Counted from the stretch's first letter, positions 16,887-26,708 are shown. The stretch: DNA of 52,278 nucleotides from a bacterium (GCA_021845685.1 JAJZVN010000012.1:1-52278), one strand, 5' to 3'. The notes: generated by a model not told the origin, from the letters alone. A program made the numbers and translations.

Positions 16887-17053
16887 CCAAAATTGCCGAT
16901 AGAAAATTTTATTCTGGTTTCCCGCTTACGCGGGAATGACTTTGATGGATTTTAAGAGTTCACCCATCCGTAAGATGTCATTCCTATAAAAACAGGAATC
17001 CAGTGTCCTTAATGCATTGAGGTATATTCAATAATCTCTATCGGCAATTTTGG
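16887..17053. repeat. MITE-like element, family 1
   Basis: A 167-bp element with perfect 17-bp terminal inverted repeats CCAAAATTGCCGATAGA. The interior has TTTCCCGC-TTAC-GCGGGAAT and a distal CAGGAATCCAG arm, in the same orientation as the copy at 15888-16049. An extra half-end (TTTCTATAGGTGATTTAGG) follows at about 17072-17091. The gap 17092-17212 is plain AT-rich sequence. Confidence 0.78.
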
Positions 17054-17212
17054 GTATTTTCTGAAAAAGAAATTTCTATAGGTGATTTAGGAAATAGAAA
17101 TAATATAAAATTATTTACTTTTTGTTTTATTATGTTAATATTAACATAATAAAGAAATATAAAATAAAATATAAATATTTATATTTCCGTTATTACTTTA
17201 ATTAATCTTAAT

Positions 17213-17489
17213 TAAAGTAATTATACTTATAACAATATATTATTTATATTGATTCAGCTTATATATTACCATATTACTAAAAAAAATTTAATAATAATTT
17301 AATAATAATTTAATAATAATTTAATAATGCATAAAATATTCTTTTTTTTATATATTTTATATATATAAAGTAATTATACTTATAACAATATATTATTTAT
17401 ATTGATTCAGTTTATATATTACTATATTACTAAAAAAAATTTAATAATAATTTAATAATGCATAAAATATTCTTTTTTTTATATATATT
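17213..17489 (+). repeat. Tandem duplication of a ~150-bp leader upstream of a small ORF
   Basis: 17213-17361 and 17366-17489 are near-identical, both starting TAAAGTAATTATACTTATAA and both ending in ATAATGCATAAAATATTC. The first copy therefore contains a truncated start of the small membrane ORF that is complete only after the second. The copies differ in the number of TTTAATAATAA units. Confidence 0.8.
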
Positions 17490-17649
17490 CGGCATAGTGT
17501 GTTTTTTAAGTCTTTTAATTACATTTATAGGTTCATTGATTTTTTTAAAAATAAAAAAGATAAAAGTTAAAAAACAAGTTTATTTTACATATCTGGTAAT
17601 TTTTATAATCCTTATTATAATAATAATTATATCCGATGTTTTAGTTTAA
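17458..17649 (+). CDS. Small hydrophobic protein, hypothetical
   Basis: A 63-residue ORF with two predicted membrane helices (about 4-29 and 42-62) separated by a lysine-rich loop (IKKIKVKKQ). It ends 38 bases before the chemoreceptor gene. No clear ribosome-binding site is visible, and the region is so AT-rich that hydrophobic ORFs arise by chance. The duplicated leader is the only sign that the start region matters. Confidence 0.35.
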   Translation: MHKIFFFLYIFGIVCFLSLLITFIGSLIFLKIKKIKVKKQVYFTYLVIFIILIIIIIISDVLV

Positions 17650-17687
17650 TTTAGTTAAAATCATAAAACTAAAGAGGAGTATTTATC

Positions 17688-18095
17688 ATGCTTGTCACAT
17701 TTAAATCCAGATTATATTTTGCTGCCATATTGATGTTTATAGTTATTTTAATAGGGAGCTTTATGGTAATCAATTTTATCAATACATTTAAAAACTCATC
17801 ATATTTAGAGTCCGCGATTAATTCTTCAATTACCTCTTTTACAAATGTGCAGAAAGATACAATAAGTATAATTTATCTTTCAAAACTTAGAAAGGCTAAT
17901 ATTAAAATAGCAAAATTAGAAAAAAAGACTTTTAATACATCGTCTATCGATAAAAACATAGCGCAATTAGTAAAAAAAATTAAAATGGCAAGAGTTGATA
18001 ATATTATAGTTGCAAATGGGTTCATGAGCGGATTTAGCCGTGAAAAATTTTCTACCGTGTTTGGCGTAAAAAAAAATATTTACATAAACCCGTAA
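17688..18095 (+). CDS. Methyl-accepting chemotaxis protein, N-terminal part (before frameshift)
   Basis: 135 residues: a cytoplasmic start, transmembrane helix 1 (about 10-31) and part of a periplasmic helical sensor domain. An AGAGGAG precedes the ATG. The frame ends at 18095, just after a run of nine A at 18068-18076. In the alternative frame, from that run onward, there is no stop until the end of the next ORF. One extra A would join the two into a receptor of about 560 residues. Treat it as the 5' half of a split gene. Confidence 0.75.
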   Translation: MLVTFKSRLYFAAILMFIVILIGSFMVINFINTFKNSSYLESAINSSITSFTNVQKDTISIIYLSKLRKANIKIAKLEKKTFNTSSIDKNIAQLVKKIKMARVDNIIVANGFMSGFSREKFSTVFGVKKNIYINP

Positions 18096-18115
18096 ATAAA
18101 GAATTAAATATTAAA

Positions 18116-19375
18116 ATGCTTAAATTTAAAAAATTCATGGCTTTCTATAGACCGCATTTAATAAAAATTTTAAAAAACCCTATTAAAACAGGTCCGACTA
18201 TCAGCGTTAATCATTTTAAAAAATATCTGCCTGAATTGCTTAAAAATCTAAATTATGTTCGCTCATATATCGTTTCATCTTCTGCTAAGAGAATTCACAT
18301 GCTTTTATATTTTTTTATGGTGCTGCCATTTTTCTTTCTGTTAGCGCTTCTTCTCATAAGCTATTATTTCAAAAAAACATTATTAGATAAACTTAAACTT
18401 ACGATAAATAAAATAGGCGAAGTTGCAAAAGGCGATTTAAGAACTAAAATAAAAATCAGCGTAAATCCTAAAAATGAAATAGGTTTGCTCGTAAACCATG
18501 TTAACATACTGATAGATTCACTAATTGGCAATGTAGGTTCTATTTCTCAGGCCGTGGAATCCGTATCTAGCTCCAGTACTGAACTAGATGCTTCTTCTTC
18601 AGAACTTGAAAATTCAATAGACAATATGAAACAAAGCAGTTCATCAATAGTTGAATCTATAAAACAATTGACTCTTGCAATAGTTGAAATTGCAAAAAAT
18701 TCAAGCAATGGAGCGCAAGAAGCAGATTATGCGCAGAAAGCCACCGAAGAAGGTTATGCTGCCGTCCAAAATGTTATTAAGGAAATCACATTAATTGAAA
18801 AATCCGTTGATAAAGCCGCCGATGTTATAAACGAACTAGGAGAATCTTCGCAAAAAATAGGGGAAATTATTGCAGTTATTGATGAAATTGCAGACCAAAC
18901 TAATCTGTTAGCTTTAAATGCCGCTATAGAAGCTGCCCGCGCAGGAGAACAAGGCAGAGGGTTTGCGGTTGTTGCCGATGAAGTGCGGAAACTTGCCGAA
19001 AGAACAACAAAAGCTACAAAAGAAATAACAGATATGATTTCTTCTATTCAGGAAGATACTTTAAAAGCTGTTGAATCAATGAATTATGGAAAAGAAGAAG
19101 TAAAAAACGGCGTAAACGTCGCTAAAAACGCAGGGTATCAAATTAATAAAATTAAAGACCTTTCCGTTAAACTAAAAGATATGATAATTTTAATTGCAAC
19201 TGCTGCGGAAGAACAATCTACTGCAACGGAAGAGATATCTGCATCTTCTGAAAGTATTTTGCAATCCCAAGAATCTGCGACGTCCAGCGCAATGCAGGTA
19301 AAAATAGGAGCAAACGAGCTTTCAAAATTAGCATCTGAATTGTCTAAAACAATAAGTATATTTAAAATAAAATAA
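18116..19375 (+). CDS. Methyl-accepting chemotaxis protein, signalling part (after frameshift)
   Basis: 419 residues carrying the rest of the receptor: remaining sensor segment, transmembrane helix 2 (about 62-84), a HAMP linker (about 85-140) and the cytoplasmic coiled-coil. The kinase-coupling tip includes [20 protein letters not shown] and [18 protein letters not shown]. The open frame extends upstream from the first ATG to the A9 run at 18068 without a stop, so 18116 is not a natural start. It would control CheA through CheW/CheV-type adaptors; a CheV is coded at 26709-27830. The ligand is unknown. Confidence 0.85.
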   Translation: MLKFKKFMAFYRPHLIKILKNPIKTGPTISVNHFKKYLPELLKNLNYVRSYIVSSSAKRIHMLLYFFMVLPFFFLLALLLISYYFKKTLLDKLKLTINKIGEVAKGDLRTKIKISVNPKNEIGLLVNHVNILIDSLIGNVGSISQAVESVSSSSTELDASSSELENSIDNMKQSSSSIVESIKQLTLAIVEIAKNSSNGAQEADYAQKATEEGYAAVQNVIKEITLIEKSVDKAADVINELGESSQKIGEIIAVIDEIADQTNLLALNAAIEAARAGEQGRGFAVVADEVRKLAERTTKATKEITDMISSIQEDTLKAVESMNYGKEEVKNGVNVAKNAGYQINKIKDLSVKLKDMIILIATAAEEQSTATEEISASSESILQSQESATSSAMQVKIGANELSKLASELSKTISIFKIK

Positions 19376-19535
19376 TAAATAATAAATAATAAATAATAAA
19401 TAACTTACTTATATAAAACATAAATTATACAAAGAAATAATTATACTATCATTATAATAATAATATAAATTATAAACTTTAATATAAATAATATAAATTT
19501 AATAAAACTAAAAAGCCGCTTATTTTATTTTTTTA

Positions 19536-21836
19536 ATGAACAAGCAAAAAAATATTAAAAAAAAATTATTTCTATTTATCTTTATTCTCATAATATTCTT
19601 TTTAACAGGTTCTTCTATTGCGTTTATGGTAAATAAACCGCTTAGATATACTTTTAAGAAAACTGTATTCGTTCCTTTAAAAAATTTTACTCTTTCAATA
19701 TTTAATAAAAAATATACAGATTCTCAATTACTAAACGTAAACAATAATAATGCTAAATATAAACCTGCCGATGTAAAAAAAATTAAACAAACAATTAATC
19801 ATATAAAATCTGTAAAAAAAAATAAAAGAAAATTAAAAATTATAATCCCGTCTGATTTTACATATCCTTATCTTTATCACGGCATATACAGAACAGGAAA
19901 TAACTTATTCAGCGTAATAATGTCAAAGTTAGGCTATCTGCCGATAGAATGCATTCCTTTTGACGCTGCCGCCAGCAATAAAAATTATATTTATATTAAA
20001 TATGAGCATAATAAATACTGCAGATGGAGATGGAAATGGAAAAATTTACCCGAAAATTTTATAAAAGATTGGAAGCCGGATTATTTTTCATCTATGTTGG
20101 AAGGTGCGGCTATGAATTTTCAATACCAAAACGGACTTAAAATCACGGGGAGAATCAACGAAAATGTTTGGAAAACAGCTTTTAAAGACTTAAAAATTAA
20201 TAAAAAAAATAAATACGGTATAACTTATATCTGGGCTGACAAAAACTTTCCAAAAACATTGCACTTATGGAAAAACGGGAAAAACATATTAGTTTCATTT
20301 GTTAATACAGGGGTTTTTGATGCTCCTACGTATAATGGAATATTTTCTGTTTATCAACGTTATTTTGAAGCGACAATGTCAGGCAAAACACCATGGAACA
20401 AATCATATGACGACAAACATATTCCTTTTATAAATTATTTTAACTATTACGGAGAAGCAATACATGGGTTTCCTCGAGGAATGTACGGCATTAATAGAAG
20501 TTTAGGCTGTTTAGAACTTCCATTAAGAAATGCATGGATTGTTTGGAAAAAAATAAATTTTGGAACAATGGTTGATGTGATTAAAGACGCAGATAGAGAA
20601 CCTGCTTTTAAACAAAAAAACTATTTGCATCCTAAAATCAAAAATTTTATACCAAATGCAAATTTTTTAAAATATTATTTAATTAATAAAACCAAGAAAA
20701 ATAAAACTAAAAAGAAAATATTTGCTTTAAAAAATAAAACTAAAAAGAAAATATTTGCTTTAAAAGTAATTAGCAATAAAGTAATTAGCGATAAAGTAAT
20801 TAGCGATAATTTAAATATGCCGTTAAAATTAAAATTTATATATGTTGACTACGGTATGACATTTAAAGACATCCCTGTTACATCTTTAGTATATTTTAAA
20901 TTTATAGCAAGCAAAGATAATGCCGGTTATAAATTTCATAAAAAAATTCTATTAACAAGCGGCATTAATTATGGCGGAAAAATAGGGTTAATTTCTAAAA
21001 CATCTGATAAAAATAATTTATTTTTTACCGATGTCCGAAATTTAAAAGGAACATATATAAGAAGTATTTATTCGTTATCAAAATTATCCGCAAATTTTAG
21101 CAAAATAAATATTAAAAGACGCTTTACCGTTAAACAGAGAAATAGCGGAATATTAAGCAATATTGCAATTAATAAAAAAAATGATTCATTATGGGTAATT
21201 TTATATTTATATTCATACTCTAAAAACATATTTAATAATTACTTATGTAAAATTACAATAAACCCGTCATCGTCAATGCCATTTTCAATACAAAGAAAAA
21301 TATTACTCAAAAATTATGCTTCTTATTTAACTTTTGATAAAAATGGGAATTTATGGCTAAGCGGATTAAAATTTAAAAATGGTAAAGTGATAAATTATAT
21401 AGAAAAAATTAAAAGCAGATATTTAAATAAAAATTTCAGCAATCACGATATTAAACAATTATATACGATTCCGGGCAAATTTTCGGCAACAATGCCTGTA
21501 ATACCTGAGAATAAAAATAATTTATTAATACTTAAACATTCTTATCATAACGGAAATGTATATAACGATATAATTAAAATTAAACAAAACTATCTAAAAC
21601 ACAAATATGTAAATACTTCTATAAAAAATATCATCAGCATTAAGGGCTATGTTGGAAATTTGTCTGAAAACAGCGGCGGAGATGTATTTTTTATTGATAA
21701 TATTTTAAAACGCGGAATTTTTTATAAAACATTATATGAAATCAATCCTTATTCTAATTCATATAAACCTGTTAAACTCTTAAAATTTGACGGAAAACTT
21801 AATGGCGTGGCAAGCAGTCTTGTTTTCTTAAATTAA
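19536..21836 (+). CDS. Large membrane-anchored L,D-transpeptidase-like protein with C-terminal repeat domain
   Basis: 766 residues. An N-terminal signal anchor (about 10-32) is followed by a region resembling a peptidoglycan-binding fold (YQNGLKITGRINENVWKTA, 197-215). A YkuD-type catalytic segment comes next: His310 in AIHGFPRGMYG and Cys325 in NRSLGCLELP, close to the family's H...SxGC pattern. The family makes 3-3 peptidoglycan cross-links or attaches proteins. Residues about 380-420 are short in-frame duplications (a KTKKKIFALKN unit twice, VISDK three times). Residues about 430-766 hold repeated strands such as GNLWLSG that suggest a beta-propeller. The gene stands alone between the chemoreceptor and speD. 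Confidence 0.7.
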   Translation: MNKQKNIKKKLFLFIFILIIFFLTGSSIAFMVNKPLRYTFKKTVFVPLKNFTLSIFNKKYTDSQLLNVNNNNAKYKPADVKKIKQTINHIKSVKKNKRKLKIIIPSDFTYPYLYHGIYRTGNNLFSVIMSKLGYLPIECIPFDAAASNKNYIYIKYEHNKYCRWRWKWKNLPENFIKDWKPDYFSSMLEGAAMNFQYQNGLKITGRINENVWKTAFKDLKINKKNKYGITYIWADKNFPKTLHLWKNGKNILVSFVNTGVFDAPTYNGIFSVYQRYFEATMSGKTPWNKSYDDKHIPFINYFNYYGEAIHGFPRGMYGINRSLGCLELPLRNAWIVWKKINFGTMVDVIKDADREPAFKQKNYLHPKIKNFIPNANFLKYYLINKTKKNKTKKKIFALKNKTKKKIFALKVISNKVISDKVISDNLNMPLKLKFIYVDYGMTFKDIPVTSLVYFKFIASKDNAGYKFHKKILLTSGINYGGKIGLISKTSDKNNLFFTDVRNLKGTYIRSIYSLSKLSANFSKINIKRRFTVKQRNSGILSNIAINKKNDSLWVILYLYSYSKNIFNNYLCKITINPSSSMPFSIQRKILLKNYASYLTFDKNGNLWLSGLKFKNGKVINYIEKIKSRYLNKNFSNHDIKQLYTIPGKFSATMPVIPENKNNLLILKHSYHNGNVYNDIIKIKQNYLKHKYVNTSIKNIISIKGYVGNLSENSGGDVFFIDNILKRGIFYKTLYEINPYSNSYKPVKLLKFDGKLNGVASSLVFLN

Positions 21837-22052
21837 ACTAAATATTAAAAAACAACAATTAAACCGCAATAATTTAATTATACAGGATTGACGCAGAATT
21901 TTGAACGGTCTCATAGAAAATAAATTTCTATATAAATTTCTATAAATGGATTAAAGATTTTTCTTGCATTTTTATCTATATACAATATAATAAAAAATTG
22001 TGCTTTAATTTATTTTTTTTATAATATATTACGTATATGGAGGTTAAGAATT

Positions 22053-22460
22053 ATGAATTCTCTTGGAGTGCATCTGCTTTTAGAACTAAAAAAATGCAAG
22101 TCAGGTATTTTGGCGGATTTAGAATTTGTAGAAACAGCTATGCTTGATGCTGCATCAAATGCAAAAGCCACAATAGTGGAGCATAAATTTCATGAATTCA
22201 ATCCGTTTGGAATTAGCGGAATGGTTATAATTGCAGAATCACATCTGTCTATTCATACATGGCCAGAATATGATTATGCAGCAGTTGATATTTTTACATG
22301 CGGAGATATAATAAAACCGCAAATAGCGGCTCAATTTTTAATTGAAAGATTTGGGTCTTTAGAACCTCAAATGATGGAAATAAAAAGAGGTCTTATTTCC
22401 ATGTATGACCAAAAACTTCCTCATAAAGTAGTTTGTGAAGAGAAGCTTGTCGCCCGTTAG
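22053..22460 (+). CDS. speD: S-adenosylmethionine decarboxylase proenzyme (prokaryotic class 1B)
   Basis: A 135-residue pyruvoyl enzyme giving decarboxylated SAM for spermidine synthesis. The self-cleavage site is Glu62-Ser63 in AESHLSIHTWPEY; Ser63 becomes the pyruvoyl group, at the same position as in Bacillus-type SpeD. FTCGD with the conserved Cys83 follows. The ribosome-binding site GGAGG is well placed. speE is not next to it. Confidence 0.96.
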   Translation: MNSLGVHLLLELKKCKSGILADLEFVETAMLDAASNAKATIVEHKFHEFNPFGISGMVIIAESHLSIHTWPEYDYAAVDIFTCGDIIKPQIAAQFLIERFGSLEPQMMEIKRGLISMYDQKLPHKVVCEEKLVAR

Positions 22461-22837
22461 CGTTCCAAAATCTTTAATTTTTATATTAATTATAATAATT
22501 ATTTTAATTTATTGGGTTATTCCATTTATATCGGGTATTTGTTTGTTGTTGTTGATTGAATTTAATAAGTTTATATTTTATATATTGTTTTCCAGATTTT
22601 ATACAATTTTCTATTAATATAATAAAGGTAGTATATCATCGGGATTTAAATTAAAAAAATATACTTGCCGATTATTTATGCAATAACCCAATTATAATTA
22701 TTGTAAAAAGTTTTTAGCATTATTGTTTTAATAGAATATTATATTTAATATATTTCTATATTAAGATTAAGATTAAGATTAATAACTTTTTGACAATTAC
22801 ATAATAAATTTATTTATTATATTTTATTAATATTTAT
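22461..22837. other. Gene-poor AT-rich gap
   Basis: 377 bases between speD and folK, which converge. An overlapping 60-codon hydrophobic frame is unconvincing. There is a short GATTAA tandem repeat near 22763-22783 and no clear terminator. Confidence 0.5.
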
Positions 22838-23482
22838 TTATATTCTATTAATATTTAAATAATTATCGCTAAAAACACCGTAAGGTTTAAATGATTGGGT
22901 TATTCCTTCTTCGGTTGCGGAAAAATCGGAAAGTATATTTTTATATAAATTTTTGGTTATAGGGTCAATAAGATTTTCATTTATATCTAATAACGGTATT
23001 AATGCAAATTTGCGGTTTTTAAGTTCTTTATGCGGTATATTTAATTTTGGAAGAGATATAATAATTTTATCAAGCAAAAGTATATCAATATCTATTTCTC
23101 TGGAAATGTGCCTAACAAATAAGACTTCACCGTTATTTTTAAAGTTAAATTTTCTGCCGATTAATTTTTCTATGTTTTTAATTTTGAATAATAAATCCTT
23201 ACCTATATTTTCATAATAAGCTATACTATCAGTATTATTATTTTCGTGTCTATATTTATAAAATCTATAAAGAACTGCGCAATTTAAAAAAACCGGTATA
23301 GTACCGCTTTTGCATTCTTCTTCGCTGAAACCGACGGGAGAAGTTTGATATATTTTTGAAGCTCCGACTAATTTTAAAACTCCTCCGCAATCTAATTTTA
23401 TTAAATTTATTAACGAAATTGCATTTATTAAATTAACTTCTTTATTTCCTAAATTACTTCCTAAACCAAAATAAATATCCAT
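22838..23482 (-). CDS. folK: 2-amino-4-hydroxy-6-hydroxymethyldihydropteridine pyrophosphokinase
   Basis: Transfers pyrophosphate to the pterin in folate synthesis. It starts FGLGSNLGNKEVNL (5-18), then SKIYQTSPVGF (about 43-53), FLNCAV, and the metal-binding REIDIDILLL motif followed by IPHKELKNRKFAL(I)PLLDI. At 214 residues it is longer than the usual ~160. The extra part is a charged insert around residues 75-95 (RHENNNTDSIAYY) and a C-terminal extension. Confidence 0.92.
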   Translation of the reverse strand: MDIYFGLGSNLGNKEVNLINAISLINLIKLDCGGVLKLVGASKIYQTSPVGFSEEECKSGTIPVFLNCAVLYRFYKYRHENNNTDSIAYYENIGKDLLFKIKNIEKLIGRKFNFKNNGEVLFVRHISREIDIDILLLDKIIISLPKLNIPHKELKNRKFALIPLLDINENLIDPITKNLYKNILSDFSATEEGITQSFKPYGVFSDNYLNINRI

Positions 23483-23643
23483 TAATTAATATTTATTATA
23501 TTATTTATTTAATGATTTATTATTAAATTATTAATTTATTACCCAAATTTACCTATAGAGATTTTTAGTTATATATTTGTTATATATTTATTAATTTGAT
23601 TTAATTTATTAGCTTATTTATTTACTTGCTTATTTTTTTATTA

Positions 23644-24843
23644 TTATTGCGCCATTCTCTCAAGAGCTTCCGTTATACGATCTTCGCTTATAGTTAATGA
23701 AAATCTGATATACCCTTCGCCGTATTCTCCGAAGCCTGAACCAGGAGTCACAACAATTCCTTTATCATTAAGTAAAGATAATGCAAAATCTTTAGATGAT
23801 ATTCCTTCTACGGGAACTTTTGCCCACACATAAAAAGTAACGTCGGATTTATATACATTATAGCCGAGACGTTCAAGTCCTTCGACAAGAAGATCTTTTC
23901 TTTTTCTATATATTTTATTGTTTTCTTTAATAACTTGAAGTTCATTATCTAAACCGTATGCTCCTGCAATCTGGATAGGCTGAAAAATCCCTGAATCAAG
24001 ATTTGTCTTTACTGCTCCTAATCCGCTTAAAATTTGCTTATTTCCGCAAACAAAACCGATTCTAAATCCTGTCATATTAAATGTTTTAGAAAGAGAATGA
24101 AACTCCACCCCTATGTCTTTTGCTCCTTTGACAGATAAAAACGACTCCGGTTCAGCATCTCCGTCTCCGGTAAATACTTCGGAATATGCAAAATCATGGG
24201 CTACTATAAAATTATGTTTTTTTGCAAGCTTAACAACTTCACTAAAGAAAAATTTGTCGGCTTTAGCAGATGTAGGATTATTAGGATAATTTAAAAACAT
24301 AATTCTGGTTTTTTCAAACACGCTTTTAGGTATTATAGAAAAATCAGGCAAAAAATCATTTTCTTGTTTAAGAGGCATAATATATGGAGTTCCGCCTGCA
24401 AAAATAGTTCCTGCATTATAAACGGGATAACCAGGGTCAGGAACAAGAACGATATCGCCCGGATTTACAAAAGCAAGCGGAAGATGCCCTATACCTTCTT
24501 TTGAGCCTATTAAGGAAAGAACTTCCGTTTGAGGGTCTAATAAAACGCCAAATCTTTTTTCATACCAGTTAGCAGCGGATTCTCTAAATTTAAGAAGACC
24601 TTCATAGGAAGGATACTTTTGATTTATATCTATCTCGCTTTCTTCTTTCAATACATTGACAATAGATTTAGGCGCGGACAAATCAGGATCGCCTATACCA
24701 AAGCTGATAACGTTGACTCCTTTAGCTTTGACTTCCTGCTTTAGTCTATCAATCTCGGCAAAGAGATAAACAGGCAATTTATTTAATCTTTCTGCAAATT
24801 TAAATGAATTTTGATTTATAGCATCTGTTTGTTTCATTAACAT
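23644..24843 (-). CDS. dapL: LL-diaminopimelate aminotransferase (DapL type)
   Basis: A 399-residue class I/II PLP aminotransferase that, if DapL, converts tetrahydrodipicolinate directly to LL-diaminopimelate for lysine and peptidoglycan. ISFGIGDPDLSAP and YPSYEGLLKFRESAANWY match the DapL pattern, as does LIGSKEGIGHLPLAFVNPGD. The PLP Lys is in SLSKTFNMTGFRIGF. NYPNNPTSA and the C-terminal GYIRFSLT complete the fold. AGGAG precedes the ATG. It lies 8 bases after the FAH-family gene. A related aminotransferase specificity cannot be excluded from sequence alone. Confidence 0.85.
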   Translation of the reverse strand: MLMKQTDAINQNSFKFAERLNKLPVYLFAEIDRLKQEVKAKGVNVISFGIGDPDLSAPKSIVNVLKEESEIDINQKYPSYEGLLKFRESAANWYEKRFGVLLDPQTEVLSLIGSKEGIGHLPLAFVNPGDIVLVPDPGYPVYNAGTIFAGGTPYIMPLKQENDFLPDFSIIPKSVFEKTRIMFLNYPNNPTSAKADKFFFSEVVKLAKKHNFIVAHDFAYSEVFTGDGDAEPESFLSVKGAKDIGVEFHSLSKTFNMTGFRIGFVCGNKQILSGLGAVKTNLDSGIFQPIQIAGAYGLDNELQVIKENNKIYRKRKDLLVEGLERLGYNVYKSDVTFYVWAKVPVEGISSKDFALSLLNDKGIVVTPGSGFGEYGEGYIRFSLTISEDRITEALERMAQ

Positions 24844-24851
24844 TTCTTCTC

Positions 24852-25622
24852 CTATTCTACGAAGTTTTTTAATTTACCGATATTTTCAATTTCAATTTCA
24901 AATATATCTCCATGATTTAAAGTTCCAATTCCTGAAGGAGTTCCTGTTGAAATAATATCTCCCGGATAAAGCGTCATAATCCCGGAGATAAATTCAACTA
25001 ATTCAAAAGGATTAAATATAAGATTTGACGTATTTGAAGACTGTTTTAATTCGCCGTTTAAATAGCCTTTAATTTCAATATCGGAAGGGTTGTCTATTTC
25101 AGTTTCTACATATGGACCTATCGGAGCAAAAGTATCAAATCCTTTAGCTCTTGTATATTGAATATCTTTAGCTTGCAAATCTCTTGCCGTTACATCGTTG
25201 CAGCAAGTGTAACCGAATATAAAATCTTTCGCTTCAGATTTTTTAACATTTTTCGCAGTTTTTCCGATAACTATTGCCAATTCGGATTCGTAATCCACCT
25301 TTTTAGAAACAGCGGGTATTACTATATTACATAGATGCGATATAATACTTGACGAAGGTTTAATAAAAAGAAGAGGTTCGTCAGGCAATTTTTTTTGCAT
25401 TTCTTGCGCATGATCTTTATAATTTAATCCTACTGCAACAATTTTAGTCGGTTCAACGGGGGGCAAATATTCAAGTTCTGTTAATTCATACTGTCTGCCT
25501 GTATAATCAATATCGCCAAAATCAAAATCTTCTATAACATTAATAAATGTTCCGTCAGGAGATAAAGTTCCATAATATGTTTTCATTTCTCCAGTTTTAT
25601 GCTTAAATCTTCCTAATTTCAT
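24852..25622 (-). CDS. Fumarylacetoacetate hydrolase family protein
   Basis: 256 residues with a short N-terminal lobe and a catalytic FAH beta-barrel. VAVGLNYKDHAQEM opens the domain; DYESELAIVIGK provides the metal-binding Glu residues and CCNDVTARDLQ follows. GDIISTGTPSGIG closes it. Family members cleave C-C bonds of acylpyruvates or decarboxylate oxaloacetate; the substrate here is unknown. It is co-directional with dapL, 8 bases upstream of it, and probably shares its transcript. Confidence 0.9.
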   Translation of the reverse strand: MKLGRFKHKTGEMKTYYGTLSPDGTFINVIEDFDFGDIDYTGRQYELTELEYLPPVEPTKIVAVGLNYKDHAQEMQKKLPDEPLLFIKPSSSIISHLCNIVIPAVSKKVDYESELAIVIGKTAKNVKKSEAKDFIFGYTCCNDVTARDLQAKDIQYTRAKGFDTFAPIGPYVETEIDNPSDIEIKGYLNGELKQSSNTSNLIFNPFELVEFISGIMTLYPGDIISTGTPSGIGTLNHGDIFEIEIENIGKLKNFVE

Positions 25623-25844
25623 AAAAAATCCTTAAATAATATTAAAAAAATTTAAAATAAATCTATATATAATATAATATAATATAATATAAATATCAGA
25701 TGTAAATATTTATTTATTTATTTTGAAATTAAAAAAAATATGTTAATTAAAATATAAAAAAATATAAAAATAAATAGATGTATAATTAAATAAAATTTTT
25801 AAACTAAACTAACTAAAATATTAGTTTTTCTATTAATTATTTTA

Positions 25845-26546
25845 TCATAAAATACTGCTGAAGTCTATATAGTTTAAAGACAATGCCTTAAAATACCTGA
25901 AATTTTCTCGTTCATTAAATGAAAAATATGGAATATCGCCTATTATTGGAACTTCGGTAAATTCTCTTAATATTTCTTTATTTGACAAAACACTTTCATC
26001 TTTTTCATTTTTTGCATTATTTATAATAATTCCCGCAAGTTTAATGTCGTTATTTTTTGCATAATTAATGCTAAGCAATGTATGATTCAGCATTCCTAAT
26101 CCTGCCCTGCCGACTATTATAACTTCTGCATCCATATATTTTGCAAGATCAATCATATAGTGACCTTTTTTAAGAGGCACGAGCATTCCCCCTGCACCCT
26201 CAACAATCAAAATATCATGACTATTTTTTAAATCGTAGAAACTATATAAAATTTCTTTGATGCATAGTGATTTGTTTTCAAACTTGGAAGCAGCATAGGG
26301 AGATAAAGGATGTTCAAAAGTAAAAGGGCAAATTTCTTCTAAACTTTCATTTATATCTGATTGTTTTTTAACAAAAAAACTGTCAATATACTTCTTTGTA
26401 CCGTCGTGATTTAATTTAACTCCTGTTTCTACCGGCTTTAAATATCCTGTTTTTTTCCCGTAATATTTTAAGCCGTTAATTATCAGCGAACTGACAAATG
26501 TTTTACCTACGTCGGTATCGGTTCCGGTTATAAAAAAAACGCGCAT
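25845..26546 (-). CDS. bioD: Dethiobiotin synthetase
   Basis: Closes the ureido ring of dethiobiotin with ATP and CO2. The P-loop is FITGTDTDVGKTFVS near the N-terminus, followed by LKPVETGV, VEGAGGMLVPL and GRAGLGMLNHTLLS. About 233 residues is normal. I use the ATG ending at 26546; an alternative TTG two codons upstream adds only Met-Lys. No other bio genes are adjacent. Biotin demand fits the biotin-dependent AccB/AccC pair coded at 35-37 kb. Confidence 0.93.
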   Translation of the reverse strand: MRVFFITGTDTDVGKTFVSSLIINGLKYYGKKTGYLKPVETGVKLNHDGTKKYIDSFFVKKQSDINESLEEICPFTFEHPLSPYAASKFENKSLCIKEILYSFYDLKNSHDILIVEGAGGMLVPLKKGHYMIDLAKYMDAEVIIVGRAGLGMLNHTLLSINYAKNNDIKLAGIIINNAKNEKDESVLSNKEILREFTEVPIIGDIPYFSFNERENFRYFKALSLNYIDFSSIL

Positions 26547-26708
26547 TTTCAAGACAAAATTTTATATATAATTATTAAATGAAAATCAAAATTATCTAAA
26601 CAAATAAGCAGCCGAACAAACAGCGGCTAAGTGAATTACCTCGCATTACGGACGGATACTTATCGGCAATATAGTTAAAATAAATATTGCAATTATAATT
26701 ATTATTAA

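Noticed and set aside
22435-22617. 60-codon hydrophobic frame overlapping the end of speD
   Set aside because: Overlaps a certain gene in another frame, has no ribosome-binding site, and is the kind of hydrophobic ORF that AT-rich DNA produces by chance.
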